64,000 nt of DNA from positions 496,001 to 560,000 of the forward strand of contig JAVHJL010000012.1 in NCBI GenBank assembly GCA_036971715.1. The letters run 5' to 3'. The translations under genes were made by a program, and so were the position numbers. The stretch is from Arthrobotrys musiformis. Lineage: Eukaryota > Ascomycota > Orbiliomycetes > Orbiliales > Orbiliaceae. This document shows positions 1 through 11,799 of this stretch, piece by piece; the stretch's first letter is position 1, and every line of letters starts with the position of its first letter. Below the pieces are notes generated by a model. That model made no database searches, was not told the origin of the DNA, and worked only from the letters and a program-made list of their open reading frames with translations.

Positions 1-746
1 TAACTCGACAGTTTTATTGCTATTGATGGGTTCGACCACAGCTGCTACTTCCGAGTGTCGTATCTTGGTGTATTGTTGAAGGGGCCGCTCAGGTTTCTTG
101 TCCTCAACTTCCTCCGTACTTTCCTCTTCTTCTTCCTGCGTTGGTTCGGCATCGTTTTGGTCGTGTTCGATATCCGCATTCTCTCTTCTTCATTGTGTCC
201 GGTATTCTCATTGCCTTCTAACCCAGCCAGCTCCTCTTTATTCTTGGCTTCGTAGTATTCGTATTCCTCTTCTTCTCCCTCTCCCGGCTCAGCATTTTTG
301 CTAGCTTAACCAGTTCCTCCTCCTCCTCTTCATCATACTCATCTCCGCATGCATCATGCGCCAAATTCTGGCTCTCCAGCTCGTCCCTCAGTAGTCGGAT
401 TGTTTGCTTGTATTTTTGTCTCTCCTGGGTCCAAATAACTTCTCGTCCTTTGATCACTCTTCTCAGGATGACAACCTCCTTTTCCTTTCTCGCGAGCGCT
501 GCATTCTTAACCTCATGGTTGACTTCCTCCCTTAGGCTCTCCAGCTCCTTAGCGGTGAGTTTGTGCTCGGACGACTGTTTTGTCTGCTCGGCTTTTGTGG
601 ACGATATCTCCAATCTAAGGCGCTCGTTTTCGCGAACAAGGTCCTCAACGCGTTTGGAGTGGTTGCGAAGGATGGGACTGAATTGTACCCATAGCTATTG
701 GAATTCAGTTTTGGTGTCCAGGCTCAGTGGTGATGATCGTAGACAT
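1..746 (-). pseudogene. Frameshifted coiled-coil / acidic protein remnant, running off the window
   Basis: An ATG at 746 opens a short frame, but the body of the protein lies in another frame. That frame runs from about 690 (interrupted by a TAG near 694) down to 218 and is rich in Lys, Glu and Leu (for example NHEVKNAALARKEKEVVILR), so it should form a long coiled coil. At about 300 the acidic continuation shifts to a second frame (AEPGEGEEEEYEYYEAK) and near 180 to a third (DAEPTQEEEEESTEEVEDK), which runs off the window at base 1. The continuity of composition across three frames suggests one ancestral gene with at least two indels. I do not recognise the family. Low complexity makes the frame joins inference, and small introns could explain some of the shifts. 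Confidence 0.4.
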
Positions 747-1581
747 ATCTCTTTTTTTGTTTTGTAAAGTAAGAAATGGTGGCTGGTGCTTGTTCTGTTT
801 TTACTGAAATTGGAATTGGATCCTTGGATGGACATGTGCGTAGTTACATGAAGTTTGTAAAAAGGCCTTTAAAAGTTGAAGACAGAAGATACCTATAATT
901 ACGGAGTGGAAAGAGGAAAATGTGTTGTTTGTGGTCTTACCAGCCTTCCCCTTCCCCTCCAATCAAATCCACCAACAGCAACAGCTGAGAATCAATCTGT
1001 CGTCGCGCTCGGTCTTATCCATCGCCGTCATATTCCAGGCTTCATCGAGCATTTTCTGGGTTTGGTATTCTTCCTATCCTTTCTATCATCTATCGAATCT
1101 TGCGCAGCAGCATAACGTCCAACTTGATCCATCTATCCATCCATCCATTCATCCCTCCGTCCTTTCTCCCTCAGCTCTGAGAAGGGGAAGGGAAAGCCAG
1201 GATTGTCACAGGAAAAAAATCATCACGAACATAAATCTCCATACGCTAACTATTATTCGAATAAGCTCTCTCTAACTAACAACTGAGACTCGTGAGGGTA
1301 CATACCTACTCTCAACCAACCAACTACTTGTATGTACACTATCATGAAATGCAAGGCCCTCTTCGTGTTACCGAATGTCTCATCAACCCAGCGTTTGCGT
1401 AAAATGACCGTATGTACATGTATAAATAAATGACCGGGGTGGATTGTAAAAGTCAAACGCTAAGGCCACTACCAAATTAGAGCATACAACCGACTAGGAT
1501 GCTCTAACAGAACGAAGGCATACAATTCTGAAAATCCTTCCGAGAGCTGCCGGCTTGCACAACTGGTCAACATCTTCAAGA
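747..1581. other. Intergenic, no gene seen
   Basis: No convincing coding frame on either strand. There is a short ATCC/CATC-rich tract at about 1130-1160. The ORFs present are short and of low-complexity composition. Confidence 0.5.
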
Positions 1582-1752
1582 CTATAAATATGTGCTTCCG
1601 TCTTTGATCGCAACCACAGTGTCTTCCTTGACATTGCTGGCTAGAGGAACATTTGTCGTCACTTTGACCTTGATGCTAATGATGACAAAGGGGCTTTCAT
1701 GGCTACCGTCTTGAGCTTGAGCCACGGAAGCTATATTACTTTGTGATATCAT
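1582..1752 (-). CDS. Possible small ORF (56 aa), unidentified
   Basis: ATG at 1752 and TAG at 1582-1584. The frame is also open upstream of the ATG to about 1800. The translation has a hydrophilic start and a beta-strand-like stretch (FVIISIKVKVTT) and ends DGSTYL. No family was recognised. It may be an exon fragment rather than a gene, and nothing around it suggests a role. Confidence 0.2.
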   Translation of the reverse strand: MISQSNIASVAQAQDGSHESPFVIISIKVKVTTNVPLASNVKEDTVVAIKDGSTYL

Positions 1753-2211
1753 GCTGGACTCCGGGGCGTTAGGGCAGCTAAATAATCTGCTGGGTTTTTT
1801 TTATGGTCTGGTCTCGTCAAATTTAATATTTGTGGTCTGTTTTTCTCAACTTCACCTTGCTGGATTTTGTGCGTCTGCAGAATGGACCTATGAAAACTGT
1901 TTTATCAATTTAGTCTATTCATCGAAGCCTTTGAACTTGAAACATCTCTAGAAACTAAATGCAACTTTGAATCCTGTAAAGTGTTTGTCCCATTTCGTGT
2001 CCTAATTCTAAAATATGTCGGGATCATTACGTCTCTAGGTTATATTTAGAACTAGCTGAACCTAATGTTTATCAAAAAGTTCATTCTGTCCTGCTGAAGT
2101 CCTTCCTCTTGTCTCTAAAACTTTGTTCTGATCGTCGACTAATATCTCAAAATGTTGAAGCAACGTCCTTATTATTTGAGCTTCAATCTCGGTGTAGCGA
2201 GCAGGGTCACG

Positions 2212-2703
2212 TTAAATAGCAGGACTAGCTACCTCGAATATACTGATAGGAAGTTTTCCAATAAAATGTAATCCAGCAGCTGATTTGACTCTAGATAATG
2301 CAATATATGCTTCCTCAAAAGCTTGACCAACCGCGGATATTCTGGAAGTGCTATGAAGGTCAATTGCTATTTTCTCATAAGTTTGACCATGGGTTTTGTG
2401 AGTTGTAATGGCAAAACATGGAGTGCAAGGCACCTGCGTTCAATTGAACGTAGGATAACCCCTCTGGTTCCTAGAGACGCTTTTGAAAATAGTCTCATTC
2501 TCAGGTGTGACTTTTATGGAAACTGAAAAGCTCGCGCCTTTGTAGTTTTTTTGTTGCCCGCACAAGTTGTTACCATTTCCCTGGTTTCCATCTGAACAGG
2601 CTAACTCCCGCTGTGCAGTATAATCTGCAAGAAAGAAGAATAAAAGTTTGTCACTACAACGTGCAAAATCGAGCCCCTGCAAAATATTGATATAGCCACG
2701 CAA
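2212..2703 (-). pseudogene. PIF1/Helitron-type DNA helicase, C-terminal fragment
   Basis: One frame with a single in-frame TGA at about 2440 carries the C-terminal signature of superfamily 1 PIF1-like helicases. A segment reading PCFAITTHKTHGQTYEKI corresponds to the conserved AF-x-x-T-x-x-K-S-Q-G block (motif V region). AYIALSRVKSAAGLHFIG corresponds to motif VI (A-x-VALSR). The N-terminal ATPase motifs (Walker A and B) are absent, so this is a fragment of at most 160 residues. In fungi such sequences come either from the cellular PIF1 paralogues or from Helitron RepHel proteins; the missing Rep domain leaves this open. The stop replaces what would be CGA by TGA. Nothing next to it looks like a Helitron end. 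Confidence 0.7.
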
Positions 2704-2976
2704 TATGGTCTCGTACCCAGACGTCGCAAAGGGCGGCCCATGCTGCGAAACTGTTGGGCTTGGCTATTCGGTCTGGCCCGGTTCTCCTTGCTGGCGTGGC
2801 CATCCTTGGACTGGAGACGATGGCAAAGGACACAATGCAATGGAGACAATGGCAGGAAACTATATGGCTAACTCCTTTTTGGTTGGACGTTAGGTAGTTT
2901 TACGATTCGCTATTACCAGCAACTGTAATGCTTTGAGGAAGTTACTACTATACACTTTCCATATTGGTACTCTGAC

Positions 2977-4909
2977 TTACATCTCTATATCGCTGGAGCA
3001 ATTCTTATCCTCAGAAAGTTTGGGGGTAATGTCGGTGGGAGGATGGAATTCGTGCACATGCAACATTACGTCAGGGTCTTGGCATCCAACTACCAGCCCT
3101 CGTAAGCATGTCTCAATCTTGGTTTCGACGCAGGCTTAGCCGCGCGCGATATCATTGTTACCGTTCGTCCAAGACTGTAGAGTTAAGAATAGGTAGTTAT
3201 GTTTATTTTTCGCAAGACTTACTTAGGAAAACAGTCTTCCCCCGCTTTCCATACATTGGCGAAATATCTTCGGCCAGTCCGGCTCTGCATAAAAGTTTGT
3301 AAGTCGGCCATGCACTCCGAATTTCATGACACCCTGCGATTTTGTTGAAGGTATGAATAGATCGATTTTGAGGATCTGTTTTTTTTTTTTGGGGGGTTCG
3401 AATTAGTAGTGAGAACGCTTCAAGGAGGCTTAAAGCTCCCGGAATGGTGTCTTACGTATTTAGTGTCCGCCTTCAGTAACTCATTCATCCAATCTTCCAC
3501 CCACTCCCCGTCTCCTATATCGTGGGAATTTCAAATGGGTGTTAGCGGAAACCTAATCAAGAGGAAGACTATTCAGCATACCTTCCTTTTCCAAAAGCCA
3601 TATAAGACGTATTTCCTGAGTCTTAACTTCAAAGGAATTATATCCGTCAATTGTGCGTTTGATATAACCCAGCACACCGGCAATACCAATACCAGTTGCG
3701 ATTATGAAAACGGTGCCATAGGTATCTATTGGGAAATAACGGCCGTACGGCCCGTCAATTATCGCAGTATACCATTTCCCCACATCACATTTCAAAAGAT
3801 CCAACGTGAAACCTCGGCGAGGTTTTATGAGAAATACAAAGTCCGATTCAACACGACTAACTTCCCCATGGCCAGGCCACCAAGCAATTGCAAAAGGGTG
3901 AGATTGAAGAAAAGAGAGAGGGCTCATAGAAGGAATAGTCAAATGAACGTAAGTCCCAGGGCAGGGCTGCCACGGCCTTTTCACTTTCAAGTGAACTTGA
4001 ACAGCCGTGCCAAATCTTTTGATGCAAACCTTCCCAAGTCCCTTCCCCTTAAAAGTTGAGTACGAACGCCAGAGTATGGAGAGGGCCGTTGTTGAGGCCC
4101 ACAAAATTATCCATGTAATAGGGTAGATAATTTGTATTTGAGCCATATGTGCCCATATCGCCTGAATTGATATAATAACCAGAACCCAGTGCACCACTTT
4201 GTGAACCTCATACATCTTGTGCTGGAAAACACTCGATAACAGAATAGCCCCGAGGCACACTGCGACCTATAATCCAACGTAAAATTATAGGGCTCGACCT
4301 TTGTAATAATAGAGTTTTACTCACCCTAAAACCTGGGTCCAGCCATAATTTGCTCGTAGGAGAAATTTCGGAAGCGGAAAGAAAGGCATGAATGAACCCC
4401 TCAAGAGCAGCCATATAGCCAGCTAATTGATGAATACTAGCGTGCGAATTGTACCGTATTCCTAAAATTTTTCCTAGAGTGTTTATCTTTCTTCCAAATG
4501 CTAGTATGAAAAGATTCATCATCGCCATTCTACTAGAGCGAAGGCTCCACGCCCCTCGATTTCCAGAGCCGATGACAATAATGACCACATTCACTAAGAA
4601 GTATCCTATAAAAAGAAGAAGTTTCCATCTAGTGATTCGGTTGAAGAAACGAGTTGGAGCGACGGGGTACACGAGCCGGTTTGCGAAATAAAATATGAAT
4701 TTTGCAGAAAAATAACGGTAAGTAATGGTTATGACGTGGCATACCAAAAGGACTAGTACAATCGAGCCACAAGCAATTCCGTACCAGAGTGGTAGGGACG
4801 AAACCACTTGAAGTTGGGGGGGGACGGTTAACATTTTGCATGCTGCGTTGGAAGTATGCGTTCTCGATATAACTGGATTCCTCAAATTGCAATATTGGCC
4901 GCCTGGCAT
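2977..4909 (-). CDS. Ferric reductase-like transmembrane protein (FRE family), 3' end possibly interrupted
   Basis: Plasma-membrane metalloreductase family: electrons pass from NADPH through FAD and two hemes to extracellular Fe(III) or Cu(II). The model has five exons: 4909-4325, 4266-3582, 3514-3456, 3375-3223 and 3174-2977. Exon 1 has an N-terminal helix and the first heme pair (IHQLAGYMAALEGFIH, His-x13-His). Exon 2 opens with the second pair (HWVLVIISIQAIWAH, His-x13-His), then the FAD motif HPFAIAWW, the DGPYG motif and a nucleotide-binding Gly segment (IIATGIGIAG). Exon 3 gives EWVEDWMNELLKADTKY. Exon 4 gives HGRLTNFYAEPDW. The last exon ends with a plausible family tail (LVVGCQDPDV). 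In this model TAA occurs in frame at 3223-3225 and 3136-3138; both could derive from CAA by C to T. An intron starting at the GT near 3239 and ending near 3133 would avoid both stops but removes conserved-looking residues. The family call is firm; whether it is functional is open. Confidence 0.82.
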
Positions 4910-5011
4910 TGCGTCGAGGTGCTACTGCAACACGCAGATACAACACGAAAAAGTATTGAGTTTGAATTAAATTGAATAAGAATATTAGAAGCTACAAAAT
5001 AAAGGTATAAC

Positions 5012-7345
5012 CTAATTAAAGGATGAATTCCCGCCCTTGACAAGTGCCATGATGTCACGCTCATCTTCGCTGTCGTTGTCACTCTCAACCGAAGGACGAA
5101 AATCCTGGAACGAAGACCCCTCCAGCTTCGAGCGCTTCACCAATTTTTTGGATCCGTCGGAATCGGGTTCCTCTACCTCAGGCTCCTCCACCTCTACCTC
5201 GGGCTCCACCACCTCTACCTCAGGCTCCTCCACCTCTACCCCAGGTTCCTCCGCCTCTACCTCGTGCTTAGGCTCCTCCCCCTCGTGATCAGGCTCCTCC
5301 ACCTCGAGCTTAAGCTTTTCATGCCCAAGTGACACCGGAGTAGTCCTGCCGCTCGTTACCATTCCAAAGGGTGATCTGAGTGGTTGGATTTCCTTCCCTT
5401 GCTTCTTCTTCCCAGTGTATTTCTTTGGCGGTGTTACACTTTGTGAGAGGAGATTCCCTTTCTTTGGAGTCCGAGGGATAATTTGCATGGAATCCTGCGC
5501 TGATGAATCTAAGTCTCCGTTATCAATTAGTTTGAGTTGGTTCAGTAACCCTGAAAAGTCTTCTTCATGAAAATTTGTGTGATTCGCCAGATCCGCGCTC
5601 TCCTCCATGTTCTTCGCAACGGCGTAAATGAATTCTCGCCATGCCTGCACTGACATTCTCCGGTCGCCTAAGCGCTTCCAGCCATGCAGATCAGATGCTG
5701 GCTCCCACGTTTCTTCATCATCCATCCAGACTACGTTTACATAAGCAACCGGGGTACTATGGCGAAATCCCTCCCTAACCAATTGGGGGTTAAGAACTTG
5801 TGGGCCATTGACCCGTCTTGTCCATCCCGAGTACTCAAACCCTTGCTCATCCCGAAAGGCAACTCCTTTGATAGCCCGAGGCCAATTCTTCGATTGGGTG
5901 TCTTTGCATTTCGATGCTCGCTTGGTCTCCTTAACATTGACCATTTCTGCGAGGTCTTCGGGGCCTACGAGGGCAACTTGTTCCGAAACTATGCGATGGA
6001 CTTTCTTAGGCCCACTCCCTATACACACAATGATATCCTTCCTTTCCATTTTCTTTCCGTCCGCAATCAAGACGAAGGCCTTAGGTGTTACACCAGCCCC
6101 GAGACCAAAACATTTCTCGAGTGTATAAAGCACCTCTCCATTTTCCAACTCTTTTTTCAAGTTGGTGGCACCAGTGGTAGTGATATGCTTTGTCAGAGAA
6201 GATACTCCTGAAGCGTGTTCCATAGGCTTTCCCCTGGACTTCCCTCTGTAGTAATCCCTCTGGATTTGCTTGTTCAAATTTTGCAAATCCAAACCGGAAT
6301 CCCCATACTTAATCGATGGGCCGGCGGCATAACCACTTCTGATCGCGTCAGGGTTGATATGTTTGGTGATATTAAGAATCTTATCTGGATGGCATGACTG
6401 CCATATTTTTTCGATGTCGACTTTGCTTTCAAGATCCTGAAGTTTCCCTTTCCATTCGACTACCTTTTCCCTCTGCCCTTGCGACTCGTGATATTCTACC
6501 ATGAAGGAAGCGATTGCCCCCTCGGCTCTCTCCTTCTGGTAGTGGGCATACAGTTCATAGCCCGATCCGAATTCAAACTGATTAATGGGTATTTTCTTTA
6601 GTTTACCGACTTGATCTTTGTTGTTGGAAAGAAGAAGTATTGGCAAGATTTCTTTTGCCAACCAATTCGTGGTGGCCTTTTGAAACTCTTTCTTCACATA
6701 CCCGGTTTTGGCCAACGCGGATGGGTATACGGCATCATTAGATGTCTGCTCTCCACGCAGAATCGAAATTAAATCGAGATCCTCCTGAATCGTATGTAAG
6801 CATAAGCTCTTCGCCCATCTCACGTAGACTGTAAACAATTTGTAAGAAGCCTTTGGGGGGTCCTTCTTGTCGATTACACAACGCCAGAGCTGGACCCGCA
6901 AAGAGGCGAGCCCCGTCTCTATAAAAGTGGCTTGGTGCTGGGGCTGTGGTTTGTTCAATACGATATCACCTTTTGTGCTTTTTTTGAGGTACTTCCTGAG
7001 TCGACCTTTAGTATCATCTTCAGCTACCCCGAGCAGCGTATTAAAATCTTGCAAAAAAACTATCACCTCAGCCTCCCCCCTTCTAAGTCCCGGGTTAAGG
7101 GTGGCTATCCAGTATTTTAAAAAGGCCTCGTAGGTTCTTTCTGACGTGAATTGCGCCCTTTTATTGAAGTAGTCTTTCCTTGCTTGATCCGCACTCGGGC
7201 CTTGAACAAGACGTTGATAGCGTGGCGGGAACACCAATGTCCCCGCAGTAAGTAAATCAGACGCTTCGTCGAAGGTAACATGTTTTCCTTCCTCGAATTC
7301 CCCACTAGGGCCAAGGGAAAGAATGTGGAACGTTTTCGAGGACAT
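5012..7345 (-). CDS. Large hypothetical protein (777 aa) with chromo-like motif and acidic C-terminal repeats
   Basis: A single uninterrupted frame from ATG at 7345 to TAG at 5012-5014. Residues 1-500 are mixed, probably globular, without a family I recognise. Around residues 535-553 the sequence VVWMDDEETWEPASDL resembles the second half of a chromodomain (K-W-x-G, then a TWEP-x-x-x-L motif), preceded by basic and beta-rich sequence. Residues 620-680 are Lys/Pro/Thr-rich and disordered. About residues 680-728 hold repeats of the type EEPEVEV. The tail is basic, then acidic. This layout suggests a nuclear chromatin-associated protein, which is inference only. An alternative is a domesticated retroelement product, because chromodomains also occur at the end of gypsy-type integrases, but no integrase motif is visible. 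Length and an intact frame among decayed neighbours argue for a real gene. Confidence 0.75.
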   Translation of the reverse strand: MSSKTFHILSLGPSGEFEEGKHVTFDEASDLLTAGTLVFPPRYQRLVQGPSADQARKDYFNKRAQFTSERTYEAFLKYWIATLNPGLRRGEAEVIVFLQDFNTLLGVAEDDTKGRLRKYLKKSTKGDIVLNKPQPQHQATFIETGLASLRVQLWRCVIDKKDPPKASYKLFTVYVRWAKSLCLHTIQEDLDLISILRGEQTSNDAVYPSALAKTGYVKKEFQKATTNWLAKEILPILLLSNNKDQVGKLKKIPINQFEFGSGYELYAHYQKERAEGAIASFMVEYHESQGQREKVVEWKGKLQDLESKVDIEKIWQSCHPDKILNITKHINPDAIRSGYAAGPSIKYGDSGLDLQNLNKQIQRDYYRGKSRGKPMEHASGVSSLTKHITTTGATNLKKELENGEVLYTLEKCFGLGAGVTPKAFVLIADGKKMERKDIIVCIGSGPKKVHRIVSEQVALVGPEDLAEMVNVKETKRASKCKDTQSKNWPRAIKGVAFRDEQGFEYSGWTRRVNGPQVLNPQLVREGFRHSTPVAYVNVVWMDDEETWEPASDLHGWKRLGDRRMSVQAWREFIYAVAKNMEESADLANHTNFHEEDFSGLLNQLKLIDNGDLDSSAQDSMQIIPRTPKKGNLLSQSVTPPKKYTGKKKQGKEIQPLRSPFGMVTSGRTTPVSLGHEKLKLEVEEPDHEGEEPKHEVEAEEPGVEVEEPEVEVVEPEVEVEEPEVEEPDSDGSKKLVKRSKLEGSSFQDFRPSVESDNDSEDERDIMALVKGGNSSFN

Positions 7346-7751
7346 CTGAATGACAATTATTCCGGATTTTAGATGTGAGTCTGGCTGAACAGTGCTATGT
7401 TTGATGCAAGCACATATACGGAGTGGATGGCTGTCCCATTTTCTGGTCAGGGTGTAGCTGCTTTATTTATACATACTTAACTCTACTTTGTACGCAACCT
7501 CTTACGCCCTCGCGGTTCATTGATCATGACGTGGGTAAGTTTTGTGTATACAATTGAGCCTAACTACCAAGCAGGTACTTGGGTAATTGCATAGGCACTC
7601 TAGTATTTATTAATTGGTGGTAGTGGATGTTCCTAGCAAGTGCATTCTATTCACCAGATTTTGAGGTATGGCCGGCAACTGCATTTCATTCAACATATTC
7701 ATGACATAAAATATAAAATACATAAAGCTAATAGGCTGAGATTTCAGCGCG

Positions 7752-8336
7752 TTACAAATCCTCACATGAGTTTTCTTGTTTCCCCTGATCTGGCTCCTGC
7801 TTAATTATAGGATAGTCTTGGGTCACTATTCCCTGACTCTCATTCATCTGCTGGGCGATGGCGATAGCTTTCTTATAGCATTCAAGAAGCCGACCGAACC
7901 GTATACGCTCGTAGACAAGCTGTTTTTGAATATTGGTGAAATGGGCAGCTAGTCGCTGCCGCTCTGCTACATGCCCTAGAATTTGAGCCTCAGCAGCGGC
8001 TTGACTGCTTCTGAAGCTCTCGATGAGCTTGGCCATTTGTTCAGTTTGGATGTCGCGGGCGTGGTATGCGTGTTGGTTCAAATCTTGGGCCAGAGCAAAG
8101 CATTGAGGATCTTCGAGAAATTGGCCTCCAACAGCTATGTAGTTTGGATTCGAAATCTGAGAATCGTGGTAATGTGCAGCTTGTGTAGAATTGACACCCG
8201 CGTTTGACCCATCGACGATAGTTGGCCTCGGCGGCGCCGCCATAGGTACCGGTCGCGGTCTGTAGGCATCCGAATATGAACGATTTAGGCTAGAGGGAAA
8301 AACGCCGGATGCTGTAGCTAGGGTGAAGGATGACAT
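7752..8336 (-). CDS. Small coiled-coil protein (194 aa), unidentified
   Basis: I prefer the ATG at 8336 (MSSFTLATASGVF). The frame is open further upstream, to an ATG at 8453, but that extension looks less like protein-coding sequence. The first 75 residues are Pro/Ser/Arg-rich and probably disordered. From about residue 95 to 180 the sequence is Ala/Gln/Glu/Lys-rich and helical (AKLIESFRSSQAAAEAQILG), so a coiled coil is likely. The C-terminus is acidic. No catalytic motif is visible. It lies in the same orientation as the 777-residue gene, about 400 bp upstream of it, but nothing shows a joint function. Confidence 0.5.
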   Translation of the reverse strand: MSSFTLATASGVFPSSLNRSYSDAYRPRPVPMAAPPRPTIVDGSNAGVNSTQAAHYHDSQISNPNYIAVGGQFLEDPQCFALAQDLNQHAYHARDIQTEQMAKLIESFRSSQAAAEAQILGHVAERQRLAAHFTNIQKQLVYERIRFGRLLECYKKAIAIAQQMNESQGIVTQDYPIIKQEPDQGKQENSCEDL

Positions 8337-8453
8337 AGCGCTTGTATGTGAATTGATAGATGAATGTAAGCGGAAGAATTGAGCTTTGCGAGTTAGTTTA
8401 TAGTATGAAAACGATTTGTTTGTCGCATAGCCATATACTCGTCGCGTAGCCAT

Positions 8454-11400
8454 ATCGAGTAGCCTAATTATCAGCTATTATTAATATTTCCTCGGTTACG
8501 AGTTTTACTTTTGATTGGGTGAGCCTACGCATACTAGTGCACCTACCGCCGGCAGGCATAACATACAAGCAGCTTACCCGGCCGATATAGCCATTTGAAA
8601 CTGTTCCTGTAGCTTCCAATGCTTGGGGTTCGAACCAGGCATTCCTTTATGTTTGGTATATCGGTATGTGGGACTGACGCCAAGTTCACTTTGACTTTCA
8701 AGCCTGCGGTCCTCAATGTTACTTCGTTCACCTTATTGTCATTGGAATTATATTCTTGCGGATTTTATTCGGTACAAGATTATATGATGTAGGTATGAAA
8801 CGTTAACCAGGACTTGATGACAGGTAAAGGAAGAGTAATCGGATTACCAGTTTGGCAAGAAGATGCCGGGTTATCTTCCTCATTCATTATAACCATTTCC
8901 TCACCTTCATCCAGGTTTGCGAATAATCCTATTAATGTATGGAGAGTCGATACAATTATAATTATACGCTGCATTCGAAGTTGTTTGTCATCTCGTGAGT
9001 GGCAGTAAACCGGGAGGAAGTACGAGAGGGTTTGGCGGAGTCCTAGATTCTCATTTGTTGATGGATCAAAGTAGCCCCGGTTATACGTTATCTATATATC
9101 GGTTAGTTGAAGTTGACATGATTGAGACTGGCGCTAGATCGATGTTTCACGATTCTACCTAATTAGCTACTCAATTACAACCTCATCCTTATTCGTAAGT
9201 CGTACCACTCAAAGTCAGAATGCGTGTAAATTTATTGTTAGCAAGTTAACTTCTACTCCATTGATACTTGAGGCCAAAAAGGACTCCGGGCTAGCCATCT
9301 CAATCCTTAAAGACGTATGTGGCTAGGATAAGGCTGGGTGAACAAGGGGGCGCCTTTCATTCCATTATACCTACTCGCCCACGATGCCACCCACGGCGTC
9401 GTCCCTGAATATATATATAGGTTCAAGATTCCCCCCTGGCGCTTATGGAGTATTAATCGCGATATGTAGTTGTACCTGTATACGATTGTACATATGGTGT
9501 ACGTTCACTCTATAGCGGCGAGTCCTGCTTGTACATGTCCCGCAAACAAGTGCCGCTGCACATAGGCTCTACTTTACAACATCGGATAGGATCTGCCACC
9601 ATATTAAAACGTTTGTGCAGACCCATAGTACAGCTAGTCTTGTCACCGAACCCGCAAAGGCGAGTCTAGTTGCGACGACCGGCTCGACAGGTTGGTCTCA
9701 ACGGTTTTAGTACCGGTTTCAACAGTCTCTACCACCAGGCATAATACCCAATCCAACCCGCAGGAACATGTTTGATGTTGCATCAAGTATTTCGCTAGGA
9801 GCGATCGCAAACTTAAAAGCTACAAGCTCCTTGGGTTATATTTCTCACACCACGTTGCCTTACGCTTTCCAATCTCCACTAATATACAGACAGAACGCCA
9901 GTTACAAAAAATCCTACTATCTCTACCTATCCATTATCTAGTCCTAATTTCTTTGTTTGACGATATTCAAGCATGGGTCTGTTGGGCTTACTTAATCCAA
10001 GCACTAGGTTGGAAGGTTGGTGCCATTCATTCGTTTCACAGCCATCTATTTCTATTAGTGTTTTGGCTACCGGCGCTGCTTGTGTGTGTTCGCTTTGGCC
10101 TGTTACCCTCCCGATTTCGTTCTGCATATGACAGCTGCGTTCCTCGAAAGATCATACAGTACGATATTTAGTTACTATTCCTGTTCCCGCGTTTGTTGGA
10201 TCCAGTCTTCCTCCATTACAAACCCACGCATGCGAGTGACCTCCATTCTTTTAATAACCCTATCCTATCAGTCGCGCGGCCAGGACCGGGCACCATTACG
10301 GGACGAAAAAAAAAACCCCGAAAAGGATAATCCCGACATAAAAGTTCGTACAGGACGAAGACCGTCAAGCCTGTTACCGGGCTTGCTCGCAGGCCTGTTC
10401 ACATATATATACCTAGACAAGTAAACGGATTTAAGTCTAGACTGGAATTATTTACCGTCGTTCGAGCTCGCAAGTTTGTTCTTGATTTCACTTTTGTTAA
10501 AATAGATGGGCGCTAGTTGAACGGAACCAAAGGACCAAGATAGAATCCCTTTTGATATATAAGAGCTCCTCTACCATATTCTCGCACTATTATTTGCTAT
10601 TTTGGTATATGGTTATCACTATCGACATAAGCCATGGATCTTTCAACGACAAACCATAAGAGTAAGTGATTACAGGATCCAGGGTAGAATTGCCTTGTCG
10701 TCAGACTACTCAATTCCGTCATGGGAAGATGTTCCCCGAAACTGGAGCCTTATCCATGGCTTGATTATAGCTTGCCAGTTGTAGGTTACATCAATATTTC
10801 TAGAGGGTAAGGCTTTTGCTTTGAGGCGGCCACCGGGTTCAATTCACGCTTTGTTTGGGGGCTTACGCACCGCACATATCTCTTTCTGCATTTTATCGCC
10901 TAAACCCTTGGGTTTTGAACGGCTAGGGCTGTCTTATCATCCATATGTTGTATTAAATATTTTCTGATGCGGAAGGCCAGTTGGTTAGATGCGTGCTGTC
11001 AAAACTATATGGTAACAATAGTCTATATGAGCACGGCTAACCAGGTGCCCGTACCGCTACTGTTCTTTCCGGTGGGATGTCTGGAGAGTTTAGAATGCAA
11101 ATACCAAAAAATAGAAGCCGGAAATTAGTCGCCCTGAAATTCAGATCTGTGTCGTCACAAAACAATACTGCTTATCGATGGATGTATACCTTCTACCCCC
11201 CGCTGAGCGCAGTAACGCGGGTGAGAACAGTAGTTCTAAGTGCAATGAGTGAAGCCAGTATTAAAGATGAACCTTTTAGTTTTATGGTGGTCATTTGGTA
11301 CTTTGAATATATAAAGTTTTATCCTGGGTTGGGACCGAATGGATAGCTCCGGGGTCAGACGCTTTGGTCACGATCTGCTGTTTAGACTACGGGATTGCTT

Positions 11401-11799
11401 GTTAGCGGTAAGTAAGGAAGTGTCACGGATATTAATGACAAGCCATGTGTATCGGAAAATATTTGGGAATACCAAATGCGCGATATTTGGGTAAGAATAT
11501 GATTATATTCTGTAATAAGATGATAGAATATTTATATGCCTTTAGAAGATGTGATCTGCCTGTTGAAGAAGGTATGCACCCGGTTTGTTAGATTATATGA
11601 ACTTGCGTTATGCTAATTAAAGTGGGACTGGCTGTCAGTCTGACAATATCTGGAACTCACTGGGTTTGTAAATACGCACCACTACACAAGATTTCCTAAT
11701 ACAAATAGGAAGGATTTAGTTGGTCTATCACTATGGGCCAATGCAAACCGGTCATGTTATGCCTGTCGGTAGACCATCAATTTGATTAGAACCATCGAT
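8454..11799. other. Long gene-poor stretch
   Basis: More than 3 kb without a convincing gene. Open frames on both strands are shorter than 115 codons and show no protein-like composition or splice-linked continuity. I see no tandem repeats or long inverted repeats here. Some short AT-rich runs occur near 9410 and 11460-11540. Confidence 0.5.

Noticed and set aside
3409..4059. 216-codon plus-strand frame
   Set aside because: Lies opposite exons 2 and 3 of the ferric reductase, which carry family motifs on the minus strand.
8600..8700. tRNA gene suggested by GGGGTTCGAACC near 8625-8636
   Set aside because: The T-arm stem around it does not pair, and no A-box or cloverleaf was found at the right distance.
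9927..10424. Membrane-protein-like frames near 10 kb
   Set aside because: Short, overlapping on both strands, with no conserved pattern and no splice-linked continuation.
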